A stretch of DNA of 64,000 nt from an uncultured Muribaculaceae bacterium (GCA_910583795.1 CAJTZQ010000007.1:12655-76654); one strand, 5' to 3'; numbered from the stretch's first letter, positions 24,511 to 33,322 are shown. Notes: a model not told the origin generated them from the sequence alone. Numbers and translations are program-made.

Positions 24511-26073
24511 ATGAAGAAATCAATCATCTGGTTGCTCACTATCGTGATGTCGCTCACATTCGGGGCTCTTCTTTACTTTCAACTCATGTATCTTGAAAAC
24601 ATGGTTAAAATGAGAGAAGCCCAATTTTCGGAAACCGTCTTGCGTTGCATGTCGGCAACTTCCTCATTCCTTGAAAAGAAAGAAACCATGCACTTTCTTC
24701 AAGAAGACGTCGACATCATCGAAAAAAGCCTTCTTGATGACTCCCCATTCGCCGGCAACGGAGATAAATTCAGCTACTCCATTAAGAGTCCTGACGGAAC
24801 TGTGACCAACTATACTTTTGCAGCGGAAGTAGATAATTCAAAAAGCGACCCTGCAAAATTAGGATTCCCCTCTCCTACAAACAATGTGGAGAGCAGGTAT
24901 CGGAACATGCAGGAAGTGATACGTAGTCAATATCTTTATCAGAAAGGGTTACTCAACGAGGTAATCCTGACTATTCTGAGAGATTCCGGCAAACGTCCTG
25001 TATTCCAACGTGCAGATTCTACTCTGATTCGGAATTATCTTACATCAGAATTGGCAAACAGCGGATTGAGTCTTCCGTTTGAATTCGCCGTATCGACAAC
25101 AAAAGACGCAATCCTATACGCATCTCAGGGGTTTGATGAAAATATGTCGCGAGGTAAATACACACAGACACTTTTCCCTAATACCGACAGTCAGCTAAAA
25201 TTGAATGTAGAGTTTCCAAGTCAGAAAAACTATATATTCTCTTCAGTGAGATTTATAATACCGACGCTTGCTTTCACCCTGATATTGTTGGTGGTATTTC
25301 TTTACACTATCATCTTGGCGTTCAGACAGAAAAAAATCACCGAGATGAAAACTGATTTCATCAACAATATGACACATGAGCTTAAGACCCCGATTTCTAC
25401 CATATCGCTTGCATCTCAAATGCTTAACGATAACTCTATTCAAAAATCTCCGGCATCTCTAAAACACTTGTCGCAAGTAATAGCTGATGAAACTAAGCGT
25501 CTGCGTTTCCAGGTAGAAAAAGTTCTTCAGATGTCTGTTTTTGATAATTCAGACAGCAGTGCGCTTAAATTTACAGAAGTTGATGCAAACAAGATTGTGG
25601 AGAATGTCATAAACACATTCAAAATCAAGGTTGAGAAATTTGGAGGCTCAATCAGTTGCAGTCTTGATGCCCCCAACGCACTTATAAGTGTAGATGAGAT
25701 GCATTTCACCAATATCATATACAATCTTCTCGACAACGCAGTGAAATATATGCGGGAAGACGCCGAACCGCACCTTAAGATCACCACACGCGATATAGAC
25801 AACAACCGTCTTGAAATCAAAATTAGCGACAACGGTATAGGTATCAAGAAAGAAGATCTGAAAAAGATTTTTGAAAAATTCTATAGAGTATCCACCGGCA
25901 ATCGTCATGATGTTAAGGGATTCGGTCTCGGTCTCGCTTATGTAAAAAAAATGGTCACAATTTTCGATGGGACAATACGTGCAGAAAGCGAACCGGGAAA
26001 AGGCTCGGATTTCATAATCACAATTCCCCTTTTATCTGATGATTCTATCGATGAATCAGGCAATAATGAATAA
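24511..26073 (+). CDS. rprX: Sensor histidine kinase RprX
   Basis: Inner-membrane sensor of a two-component system, 520 residues. TM1 is at about 5-25 and TM2 at about 245-270, enclosing a periplasmic sensor domain of about 215 residues. There is no HAMP; the dimerisation helix follows TM2 directly. The phospho-acceptor is H289 in NMTHELKTP. The N box is NLLDNAVKY, G1 is DNGIG and G2 is GFGLGLAY. It pairs with the response regulator 26 bases downstream. Order, sizes and N-terminus agree with Bacteroides RprX as I remember it; the signal sensed is unknown. Confidence 0.85.
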   Translation: MKKSIIWLLTIVMSLTFGALLYFQLMYLENMVKMREAQFSETVLRCMSATSSFLEKKETMHFLQEDVDIIEKSLLDDSPFAGNGDKFSYSIKSPDGTVTNYTFAAEVDNSKSDPAKLGFPSPTNNVESRYRNMQEVIRSQYLYQKGLLNEVILTILRDSGKRPVFQRADSTLIRNYLTSELANSGLSLPFEFAVSTTKDAILYASQGFDENMSRGKYTQTLFPNTDSQLKLNVEFPSQKNYIFSSVRFIIPTLAFTLILLVVFLYTIILAFRQKKITEMKTDFINNMTHELKTPISTISLASQMLNDNSIQKSPASLKHLSQVIADETKRLRFQVEKVLQMSVFDNSDSSALKFTEVDANKIVENVINTFKIKVEKFGGSISCSLDAPNALISVDEMHFTNIIYNLLDNAVKYMREDAEPHLKITTRDIDNNRLEIKISDNGIGIKKEDLKKIFEKFYRVSTGNRHDVKGFGLGLAYVKKMVTIFDGTIRAESEPGKGSDFIITIPLLSDDSIDESGNNE

Positions 26074-26099
26074 TATTATAAACTAAAATATAGAAAGCT

Positions 26100-26813
26100 A
26101 TGGACGACAAATTGAAAATACTGCTCTGTGAGGACGATGAGAACCTCGGTATGTTGCTCAGAGAATTCTTGCAGGCAAAAGGCTTCAATGCCGATCTCTA
26201 TCCTGATGGAGAAAAAGGGTACAAAGCATTTCTTAAAGGTAAATACGACCTATGTGTTCTTGACGTAATGATGCCTAAAAAAGACGGCTTCACTCTTGCT
26301 CAGGAAATCAGGAATGTCAACAGTGAGGTGCCGATTATTTTCCTCACTGCAAAAGCCCTTAAAGAGGATGTTCTGGAAGGCTTCAAACTCGGTGCTGATG
26401 ACTATATCACCAAACCATTTTCAATGGAGGAACTCGTTTTCCGTATTGGTGCCATACTTCGCCGTGTGAAAGGGAAAAAAGACAAGGAGATCACACTATA
26501 TAAGATTGGCAAATACACCTTCGACACTCAAAAACAGGTGCTGATTGCTGACGACAAAACCCAGAAACTCACAACAAAAGAGTCTGAACTTCTTGCACTT
26601 CTATGTTCGCACATCAATGAGATTCTTGAACGTAATTTCGCACTCAAATCTATATGGATCGACGATAATTACTTCAACGCAAGAAGTATGGACGTCTACA
26701 TCACCAAACTTCGTAAGTTGCTTAAGGATGATCCCAACATCGAGATTATCAATATCCATGGCAAGGGATACAAACTTATAGCACCTGACGGTCAGGTATC
26801 TTCTCAAGAATAG
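26100..26813 (+). CDS. rprY: Response regulator RprY, OmpR/PhoB type
   Basis: 237 residues: a receiver domain with phospho-acceptor D55 (LCVLDVMMPKKDG), acidic D12/D13 and the conserved K of FLTAKA, then a winged-helix DNA-binding domain from about 135 with NARSMDVYITKLRKLLKDDP and the C-terminal IINIHGKGYKLI. It is the output partner of the preceding kinase. RprY binds promoters of Na+-pump and stress genes in related species by literature memory; no target is shown here. Confidence 0.88.
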   Translation: MDDKLKILLCEDDENLGMLLREFLQAKGFNADLYPDGEKGYKAFLKGKYDLCVLDVMMPKKDGFTLAQEIRNVNSEVPIIFLTAKALKEDVLEGFKLGADDYITKPFSMEELVFRIGAILRRVKGKKDKEITLYKIGKYTFDTQKQVLIADDKTQKLTTKESELLALLCSHINEILERNFALKSIWIDDNYFNARSMDVYITKLRKLLKDDPNIEIINIHGKGYKLIAPDGQVSSQE

Positions 26814-26834
26814 AAATATTTATAATATTCTGCT

Positions 26835-26868
26835 GGGGTGAAGATTGTTCGAAAATAATCTTCACCCC
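26835..26868 (+). terminator. Terminator of rprXY
   Basis: GGGGTGAAGATT (26835-26846) pairs exactly with AATCTTCACCCC (26857-26868) around ten bases, followed by TTTATT. Confidence 0.85.
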
Positions 26869-26932
26869 TTTATTATGCCGTTCCATTCAAAACTTTAAGT
26901 CGCAAAGGAATATGACTTATATGTTTTTTTAT

Positions 26933-26940
26933 TAATTTTG
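26933..26940 (+). promoter_or_regulatory. Promoter -7 box for plsC, four bases from the start codon
   Basis: TAATTTTG ends only four bases before the plsC ATG at 26945. With the usual spacing the transcript would begin at or next to the ATG. No exact TTTG is found 20 bases upstream. Confidence 0.55.
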
Positions 26941-26944
26941 CAAT

Positions 26945-27691
26945 ATGAAAATTCTGTTTTTTATATATCAATGGATCATAGCGGCTCCAATTTTTATTGT
27001 CGCTACTTTTATCACGGCTATAATCACAAGCCTCGGCTCTCTGATATTCGGCACTCATTGGTGGGGATATTATCCTCCTCACCTTTGGTCACGATTTACA
27101 TGTTGGCTGATGTTTGTGAGAGTAAAAGTTGTTGGACGCGAAAACATTGATAAAAACACTTCATACATTTTTGTGGCAAACCATCAGGGAGCTTTCGATA
27201 TTTTCTCAATCTATGGATATCTTAACCATAATTTCAAATGGTTAATGAAGAAAAGTCTCGAAAAATTGTTTATGGTAGGTCCGGCATGCCGTCGGGCGCA
27301 TCATATCTTTGTAGACGATTCAAACATCACTGCCATCAAACATACTATTGAAGAGGCTGAAGATACCCTAAAAGACGGAATGTCTTTAGTAATTTTTCCG
27401 GAAGGCAGCAGAACCTGGGATGGGAAAATGATTCCATTTAAACGTGGAGCCTTCATGCTCGCAGGCGAATTTAAGTTGCCCGTTGTGCCTATCACAATTG
27501 ACGGAAGCTTCAAAGCGATGCCAAGATTCTCTTACAATGTTTCCCCATGCCGCATAACTATGACAATTCACAAACCGATATACCCCGGAGAAAGAGGATT
27601 CAATACAAAAAAGCTTATGATACAATGTCGTGATGAAATTGAATCTTCTCTACCTGCCCCAGATAAAGGAGAAAGCCTGGGGCACCGATAA
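26945..27691 (+). CDS. plsC: 1-acyl-sn-glycerol-3-phosphate acyltransferase
   Basis: Makes phosphatidic acid at the inner membrane. 248 residues with an N-terminal membrane helix (FFIYQWIIAAPIFIVATFITAIITSL). The catalytic motif is NHQGAFD with H80 and D85, and the substrate motif is FPEGSRTWDG (151-160). The start sits four bases after a consensus -7 box, suggesting a leaderless mRNA. It converges on corA with no clear hairpin between them. Confidence 0.9.
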   Translation: MKILFFIYQWIIAAPIFIVATFITAIITSLGSLIFGTHWWGYYPPHLWSRFTCWLMFVRVKVVGRENIDKNTSYIFVANHQGAFDIFSIYGYLNHNFKWLMKKSLEKLFMVGPACRRAHHIFVDDSNITAIKHTIEEAEDTLKDGMSLVIFPEGSRTWDGKMIPFKRGAFMLAGEFKLPVVPITIDGSFKAMPRFSYNVSPCRITMTIHKPIYPGERGFNTKKLMIQCRDEIESSLPAPDKGESLGHR

Positions 27692-27730
27692 TTTTGAATG
27701 TTGAATTTTGGATTTTGAATTGTTTAAGAT
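27692..27730. repeat. Short degenerate repeat of TTGAATTTTG type
   Basis: TTTTGAAT-type units recur about four times in under 40 bases between the convergent plsC and corA genes. It has the look of slippage-grown intergenic sequence common in Bacteroidales. Confidence 0.4.
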
Positions 27731-27746
27731 TGTTTGTCTAATCTGA

Positions 27747-28667
27747 TCAAATCCATTTCAATCTTCGCAGACACACAAAAGCAATAGTGGTCAAAACCGC
27801 AGCAATGCCGAGCACAATCCAGAAAGAGTATCTTGAAGTCAGCAGGATATCAACATTCATTCCATAAAGCGATGCCACAAATGTCGGCACAATCAGAATA
27901 ATTGAAATCCCTGACATTCTTTTCATTACATTATTTAAGTTGTTTGATATTATCGAAGCATAAGAATCCATCGTTGCCTTTAAGATGTCGTTATAAATTC
28001 CTACGGTTGTGTCTGCCTGACGCATTTCAATATCCACATCTTCTGCAAAATCTTCATCGATCTCATGTTCATAAATCTTTTGTATTCGTTCAAGCACAAG
28101 CACATCTCCTTTAAGAGATGTATTGAAGAAGACTAATGATTTTTGCAAGTTCATCAATTGCTTTAAATTATCATTAGCAACAGAGTTACTTAATGACTTT
28201 TCGGAACCCACAACGAAATTATACATATCTTTCAAAAAATCAAGATACCTGTTAGCTGTCGTATAAAACAATCTTAAAGTAAAATCAGAGACATTATCTA
28301 TCTGAACATTCTTTTGACATGTGTGCATGGCAAATATCCTGGTCAAGTCATTTTCATGATAACATACAGTAATGATTTTGTCAGGTGTTTTACTCATTAT
28401 TCCCAATGGAACTGTCACGTAAGGCATGATTCCATTATTATTTTGAACAGGAATCCTTACAATAGTCATCAGCCATTCTCCATTTCGCTCAACGCGAGGT
28501 CGTTCATCCATATCTTCAAGATATTCAAGCAAAATTGCTGGAACATCCTCTTCTTTGATGAGATATCTCACATCGTCAGCATCGGGCGCAATAATATTTA
28601 TCCATTCCGCCTTTAAAGATGAGTCACACTCACGAAATCCCTTTTCATTATAATAAAAATTTCTCAT
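27747..28667 (-). CDS. corA: CorA-type magnesium/divalent cation transporter
   Basis: 306 residues from the ATG at 28667; an upstream TTG is rejected. A large soluble N-terminal domain precedes two C-terminal membrane helices separated by YGMNVDIL, which contains the family's GMN selectivity motif. The helix upstream (MKRMSGISIILIVPTFVASL) lines the pore. Mg2+ or Co2+ import is family knowledge. Next to it on the other side begins the R-M pair, divergently transcribed. Confidence 0.92.
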   Translation of the reverse strand: MRNFYYNEKGFRECDSSLKAEWINIIAPDADDVRYLIKEEDVPAILLEYLEDMDERPRVERNGEWLMTIVRIPVQNNNGIMPYVTVPLGIMSKTPDKIITVCYHENDLTRIFAMHTCQKNVQIDNVSDFTLRLFYTTANRYLDFLKDMYNFVVGSEKSLSNSVANDNLKQLMNLQKSLVFFNTSLKGDVLVLERIQKIYEHEIDEDFAEDVDIEMRQADTTVGIYNDILKATMDSYASIISNNLNNVMKRMSGISIILIVPTFVASLYGMNVDILLTSRYSFWIVLGIAAVLTTIAFVCLRRLKWI

Positions 28668-28805
28668 TGTGGAATCTAACAAACCTTACCTCGAAGTTAT
28701 TTTTAAAGCTCGGCGGCAAGGATAAACCTATTATTAAAACACATGCACACCCTTAACAGTTCGTTTCCCTCTCAACAACCAGACTAATCACGATGTGTCC
28801 TTAAA

Positions 28806-28837
28806 TTTGCCATTCTGGTTTAATTTTATTATTTTTG
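28806..28837 (+). promoter_or_regulatory. Promoter of the restriction-modification operon
   Basis: TTTG (28806-28809), 20 bases, TATTTTTG (28830-28837). Both boxes fit the host consensus, so the pair is adapted to Bacteroidota transcription. The start would be near 28843. Confidence 0.7.
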
Positions 28838-28840
28838 TAA

Positions 28841-28876
28841 ATGAAAAAAATAATGAATTATTATGTTCTTTTTTGA
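28841..28876 (+). other. Possible 11-codon leader ORF overlapping the endonuclease start
   Basis: ATG at 28841 opens MKKIMNYYVLF and stops at 28874-28876, overlapping the endonuclease ATG (28863) in another frame. Its ATG lies at the predicted transcript start. If translated it would interfere with or couple to endonuclease initiation. It may be chance in AT-rich DNA. Confidence 0.25.
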
Positions 28877-29615
28877 ATTCGACTCTAATACAAATCAAAT
28901 GATAGAATCACAAAAATTGGCTATCATTGAAAATGGGAAAGATTATTTTAGAAAAATAATTATACCAAATCATCTGAAAAGCCTTAAAAAATTAAAACTT
29001 AAAGATTTCAATGTTAATCCATTTTTAATTCATTATTTAGCTTCATTTTTATGTGGGGATACCTCTGCTGAATCTCTAGCAAAAGCATTAATATATCCCA
29101 GAATACTTGGAACAAGCATAAATACCAGCTTTGGTCAAAATATTCAAACTTTTATATCGGGACTCGAAGAAGTTACCGGATGCGCATCTGGGATTGAAGG
29201 CATCGATATTGAATTTATTGACGCCATTGACCATCGAAGAAAATATTGTCAATGCAAAGCTGGTCCTCAAACAATTAACAAAGATGACGTTGCAACCATA
29301 TTAGGGCACTTTAAATATCTTCTGAACAAATCAAGGTTAGATAAAATGAATTTGCAAGTCGATGATCTGATGGTAGGAGTCCTATATGGAGAGAAATCAA
29401 GATTATCAGCAAACTATAAAATGATCGATTCCCATTATCCTGTTTTTTGTGGTGCTGAATTCTGGGAACGATTAACCGGTGATCCATGTTTTTATTACCG
29501 CCTCTCTAAAGCTTTCGGAGAAGTAGTTGAAGAAGAAGGAATTGACGGTAGTGAGTATATTAATAATAAAATTGATGAAATCGCTAAAGAAATAGAGGAT
29601 AAAGGAGGTATTTAA
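28863..29615 (+). CDS. Putative type II restriction endonuclease
   Basis: 250 residues. A PD-(D/E)xK-like core is visible: GIEGIDIEFID (110-120, with D115) followed by YCQCKAG (129-135), where QCK takes the place of ExK; such QxK variants occur in type II endonucleases. The identification rests mainly on this core and on the adjoining DNA methyltransferase, whose start codon overlaps its stop by one base. It resembles the PmeII/EcoO109I-like group from memory, but the recognition site cannot be read. The gene is visibly AT-richer than its neighbours. A start at M13 (28899) is an alternative. Confidence 0.72.
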   Translation: MFFFEFDSNTNQMIESQKLAIIENGKDYFRKIIIPNHLKSLKKLKLKDFNVNPFLIHYLASFLCGDTSAESLAKALIYPRILGTSINTSFGQNIQTFISGLEEVTGCASGIEGIDIEFIDAIDHRRKYCQCKAGPQTINKDDVATILGHFKYLLNKSRLDKMNLQVDDLMVGVLYGEKSRLSANYKMIDSHYPVFCGAEFWERLTGDPCFYYRLSKAFGEVVEEEGIDGSEYINNKIDEIAKEIEDKGGI

Positions 29616-31480
29616 TGTTCATATCAGAAAGCAATCTTGCAGCCCTTACAGGCACATCTTTGGCAACCACCCACTCCTGGGCACAAAAAGGAATTTACAA
29701 AACCTATATTGACTCCAACGGTACTCATGGTTTCATGATGGAAGAACTTTTAGATATTCCAGAAGTATATGCCATGAATAACAGTAACTGGTATGCAGAA
29801 TTAAATCCAATTCCTCTAAGACAATACAATTCATTAGAATTATTTGCAGGAGGAGGTGGATTAGCTTTGGGAATGGAAAAAGCCGGTTTCAATCATATCC
29901 TTTTAAACGAATATGATAAATCTGCTTGCAATACTTTACGAGTGAACAGACCTGAATGGAATATAATAGAAGGAGATGTAAGAAATATTGATTTTACACC
30001 CTTGAAAGGATTAGTGGATTTCATTTCAGGAGGTTTTCCATGCCAAGCTTTTTCATTTGCCGGAAAACAAGGTGGATTTAATGATACAAGAGGAACCCTA
30101 TTTTTCGAGTTGGCAAGAGCGGTCAAGGAAATTAAACCTAAGGTGTTTATGGGTGAAAATGTAAAGGGATTAGTTTCGCATGATAATGGGAAAACATTTG
30201 AAACAATTTGCAATACAATTAAAGAATTAGGTTATACATTGGTTGAACCAAAAGTGCTTAAAGGAATAATGTACCAAGTACCTCAAAAACGGGAACGTAT
30301 TATTCTCATAGCAATAAGAAATGATTTAGCCAAACTGGTTAAATTTAATTGGCCATCCCCATATAGAAGAATCCTTACTCTGAGAGATGCACTTTATAAG
30401 AGTGAAATATATAATACTGACGTTCCTGCGTCAGAGGGAGCTACGTATCCTGAAAAAAAACGTAAAGTCTTAGAACTTGTTCCTCAAGGAGGGGATTGGA
30501 GAAATCTACCTGCAGATATAGCACAAGAGTATCTGGGAGGCAGTTGGCATTTAGGTGGAGGGAAAACAGGTATGGCAAGGCGTTTATCACTCGATGAACC
30601 ATCATTAACTTTGACTTGTTCTCCCGCTCAAAAACAAACAGAACGTTGTCATCCTCTTTTTACTCGACCTCTTTCCGTTAGAGAATATGCAAGAATTCAA
30701 ACATTTCCCGATGATTGGCTATTCCAAGGAACAATGAGTGATAAATATAAACAAATAGGGAATGCAGTTCCCGTTAATTTATCATGGGCCATTGGAAGAT
30801 CCTTAATAAGATTATTTAATGACATCCAAAATGCATCTCCAGAAGATACCCCTGATTGTAGAAAAGCAATTAGAGATATAATTAACGCCCACTCCAAGTT
30901 GGCAATTGCTAAAAATAAAAAAGATCAAACCTCTATTATAGACAAATCTTGTAGGCAATTAAACTTATTTGACTTATTCGAATTATACGGAGATTCGCCT
31001 GTATACACAAACAATGTAATTTCGGATAAATCATATCCATACCCCAATCAACAAGACATTATACAAAATCTTTTAGAAGAAAAAAATGTATTGGTATCTT
31101 ATGTAAAAAATGAAAAGCCAGACAACTATATTAATAAACAATCAACATTATATTTCACTGGAAAACGTTTCCCTTCAAATATTGAATTAAAATCCATTTA
31201 TTATTTTATGCCATATTTTAAAGGCATAGGGATAAGGGATATATACATTGTACGAAAACTTAAAGTAGGTAATTATAGTGATGATTCCAATAAACCAGAT
31301 TATAGATTAGCATTTGAGATAGAATTAATTGGTCAATTATTAGATGATTATGTTAAAATTCCTCTCAAAATATGGAGAACTTATTCAAACTATAAATTAA
31401 AAGATATCATAGAGCTTCAATCAAATCTTAATCATAAAAAAGACAGATTGGTTTTCAATACAATTCTTCAAAACGATTAA
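29615..31480 (+). CDS. C5 cytosine DNA methyltransferase with N-terminal HTH and C-terminal extension
   Basis: 621 residues in three parts. (1) Residues 1-60 resemble a MerR-like helix-turn-helix (SNLAALTGTSLATTHSWAQKG). (2) A complete m5C methyltransferase, about 70-400: motif I LELFAGGGG, motif IV FPCQ with catalytic C143, motif VI ENVKG, motif VIII QKRERI and motif X IGNAVPV (381-387). (3) About 220 residues of unassigned sequence with YYFMPYFKGIGIRDIY. It protects against the preceding endonuclease and starts one base inside its stop codon after an AGGAGG-like site. The HTH may regulate the operon, since no controller gene is present. Confidence 0.9.
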   Translation: MFISESNLAALTGTSLATTHSWAQKGIYKTYIDSNGTHGFMMEELLDIPEVYAMNNSNWYAELNPIPLRQYNSLELFAGGGGLALGMEKAGFNHILLNEYDKSACNTLRVNRPEWNIIEGDVRNIDFTPLKGLVDFISGGFPCQAFSFAGKQGGFNDTRGTLFFELARAVKEIKPKVFMGENVKGLVSHDNGKTFETICNTIKELGYTLVEPKVLKGIMYQVPQKRERIILIAIRNDLAKLVKFNWPSPYRRILTLRDALYKSEIYNTDVPASEGATYPEKKRKVLELVPQGGDWRNLPADIAQEYLGGSWHLGGGKTGMARRLSLDEPSLTLTCSPAQKQTERCHPLFTRPLSVREYARIQTFPDDWLFQGTMSDKYKQIGNAVPVNLSWAIGRSLIRLFNDIQNASPEDTPDCRKAIRDIINAHSKLAIAKNKKDQTSIIDKSCRQLNLFDLFELYGDSPVYTNNVISDKSYPYPNQQDIIQNLLEEKNVLVSYVKNEKPDNYINKQSTLYFTGKRFPSNIELKSIYYFMPYFKGIGIRDIYIVRKLKVGNYSDDSNKPDYRLAFEIELIGQLLDDYVKIPLKIWRTYSNYKLKDIIELQSNLNHKKDRLVFNTILQND

Positions 31481-31501
31481 TCATTTAACAATAAAAATTT
31501 A

Positions 31502-31533
31502 TTTGCAATATTAAATAATTTGAATTAACTTTG
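31502..31533 (+). promoter_or_regulatory. Promoter of the thi operon
   Basis: TTTG (31502-31505), 20 bases, TAACTTTG (31526-31533). Transcription should begin near 31538, exactly where the riboswitch P1 stem starts. Confidence 0.75.
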
Positions 31534-31538
31534 CCGAT

Positions 31539-31622
31539 GAAGCAGGGGTGCTTCGGATATTTGTCCCGGCTGAGATTATACCCTGTGAACCTGATGCGGA
31601 TAATACCGATGAAGGGAGCTTC
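31539..31622 (+). promoter_or_regulatory. TPP riboswitch (THI box)
   Basis: Conserved THI-box blocks are present in order: AGGGGTGC, GGCTGAGA, ACCCTGTGAACCTGAT and GATGAAGGGA. P1 is closed by GAAGC (31539-31543) with GCTTC (31618-31622). It senses thiamine pyrophosphate and represses the downstream thi genes. About 85 bases separate it from thiD; I do not see an obvious poly-T terminator, so control of translation of thiD is possible. Confidence 0.95.
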
Positions 31623-31706
31623 TCTTAATATCAAGTCAACTCTTTTCTTTGCTATTCGTATATTATCGGTCAGCATCAGGCGGGTCGATATTTTTATTTT
31701 GAGATC

Positions 31707-32546
31707 ATGCAAAAGAAATTGGTGACATTACTTACTATAGCTGGTTCGGATTGTACGGGAGGCGCGGGTATACAGGCGGATATCCGTGCCGCAGCTGCTT
31801 GTGGCGTATATGCAATGAGTGCGGTAACAACTGTCACAGCCCAAAATTCAAATGGAGTTGCAAATCTATTTCCTGTTCCATCTAATTGTTTAGAATCTCA
31901 GTTAAAAGCACTGACCGAAGATGTAATTCCTGACGCGGTAAAGATAGGAATGATCGGATCAGTTAAAAACTGTGAAATCATAGCTGATTATATCGAATCT
32001 CTTCCCAATTCAACTCCCATTGTAATTGATCCGGTTCTTACGTCTTCAGCTGGAGGTGAACTTTCAGATAATAAGAAATTGTTGGCTGATGCAATGATAT
32101 CAAGACTATTTCCATTATCAGATGTCGTTACACCCAATATCAAGGAAGCGGATTATTTTCTTGGAAGAAACCTTGACAGCATTAATCCTGCATCAACCCA
32201 AGATATAACATGGGAACTATTAAACATATTTAATTCCAAATCTGTAATATTAAAAGGTGGACACATCTCAGGAAACACCTTGGTAGATACTCTTGTGATA
32301 AAAGATTATCCCGATACTCCTAACAAGTATTACACAAAACGGATTGAATGTAAAAACTTACATGGCACAGGATGTACCTACGCATCAATTCTTGCTTCAG
32401 AACTCGCTAAAAACAACACAATTGAACAAGCTTTTCTTAAAGCAAGCTCCATGATCAATGATATAATATCAAAAAGCATTGATTACGATTTCGGATCGTC
32501 TGCATACGGGCCGTTAAATACTCTGGATTATATAACTAAAATGTAA
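31707..32546 (+). CDS. thiD: Hydroxymethylpyrimidine/phosphomethylpyrimidine kinase
   Basis: Phosphorylates HMP to HMP-PP for thiamine synthesis. 279 residues with TIAGSDCTGGAGIQADIRAAAACGVYAMSAVTTVTAQN at the N-terminus (ribokinase-like substrate loop), VVIDPV-like IVIDPVLTSSAGG, and KNLHGTGCTYASILAS with the catalytic GTGC. First gene of the riboswitch-controlled operon; thiS begins five bases after its stop. Confidence 0.93.
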   Translation: MQKKLVTLLTIAGSDCTGGAGIQADIRAAAACGVYAMSAVTTVTAQNSNGVANLFPVPSNCLESQLKALTEDVIPDAVKIGMIGSVKNCEIIADYIESLPNSTPIVIDPVLTSSAGGELSDNKKLLADAMISRLFPLSDVVTPNIKEADYFLGRNLDSINPASTQDITWELLNIFNSKSVILKGGHISGNTLVDTLVIKDYPDTPNKYYTKRIECKNLHGTGCTYASILASELAKNNTIEQAFLKASSMINDIISKSIDYDFGSSAYGPLNTLDYITKM

Positions 32547-32551
32547 GCATA

Positions 32552-32755
32552 ATGAAAATCCTATTAAACAATATTATAACTCCTCTTCCATCTGATTTCA
32601 TGACAGTGGCGGAATTCGTGGCATGGAAAGATATAAAACCTTTGGGCACGGCAATAGCCATAAATGATAAAATCATAAAAAAAGCCCTTTGGGATTCAAC
32701 TACTTTTCAAGACCTTGACAGAGTCACTGTGATAACGGCTGCTTTCGGTGGATAA
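32552..32755 (+). CDS. thiS: Sulfur carrier protein ThiS
   Basis: 67-residue ubiquitin-like protein ending AAFGG, whose terminal diglycine is adenylated and thiocarboxylated to donate sulfur for the thiazole ring. It needs a ThiF-type activating enzyme, which is absent from this operon. Its TAA stop overlaps the next ATG by one base. Confidence 0.9.
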   Translation: MKILLNNIITPLPSDFMTVAEFVAWKDIKPLGTAIAINDKIIKKALWDSTTFQDLDRVTVITAAFGG

Positions 32756-33285
32756 TGACAGAAGGATTGTTTATAGTGGCTATCACATCTCCTGACAATA
32801 TTTATAATGAAAGTCAGAAGATTTCAAACATACTGGAGGAAAGAGAAGCCGATATCGTGCATATACGCAAACCGGAATGGACGATTGAGGAAACAGACTG
32901 TCTGATTCGTTCAATTCCTGAAAGATTGCATCCTAAGCTTAAACTACATGATCATTTCGAGCTTATTGAAAGGTATGAATTGGCAGGCGTTCATTTGAAC
33001 AGCCGCAATCCTCTACCTCACCCAAAAGCAAAATCCGTAAGCATATCATGCCATTCTATTGAACAACTTGAAGAGTATGAGCATTACGATTATATAACCC
33101 TCTCCCCTATTTTCGATTCAATTTCGAAAACCGGCTATCATTCGGCATTTGATCTCGAGAAGATCAAATCTCATTTAAATGGCAGAAAAGTGGTTGCTCT
33201 TGGTGGCGTTACTCCATCCAAGTTCCATCTTCTGAGACAAACCGGTTTTTTCGGAGCAGCGATGTTAGGACATTTTTGGAAATAA
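32755..33285 (+). CDS. ThiE/TenI-family protein, probably thiazole tautomerase-like
   Basis: 176 residues, a TIM barrel of the thiamine-phosphate synthase superfamily: IVHIRKPEW, LKLHDHFELIERYELAGVHLNSR, SCHSIEQLEEYEHYDYITLSPIFDS and VVALGGVTPSKF. It is shorter than true ThiE and lacks the TTTK phosphate loop, having DSISKTGY in its place, which fits TenI rather than ThiE. A proper thiE follows 37 bases later. TenI aromatises the thiazole product of ThiG in other bacteria; that role here is inference. Confidence 0.8.
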   Translation: MTEGLFIVAITSPDNIYNESQKISNILEEREADIVHIRKPEWTIEETDCLIRSIPERLHPKLKLHDHFELIERYELAGVHLNSRNPLPHPKAKSVSISCHSIEQLEEYEHYDYITLSPIFDSISKTGYHSAFDLEKIKSHLNGRKVVALGGVTPSKFHLLRQTGFFGAAMLGHFWK

Positions 33286-33322
33286 CATAACTCCTTAAAG
33301 TAACCAATTAATCAATATACAT

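Noticed and set aside
31539..31622. Cobalamin or other riboswitch class
   Set aside because: The CTGAGA and ACCTGAT blocks are specific to the TPP aptamer and the downstream genes are thi genes.
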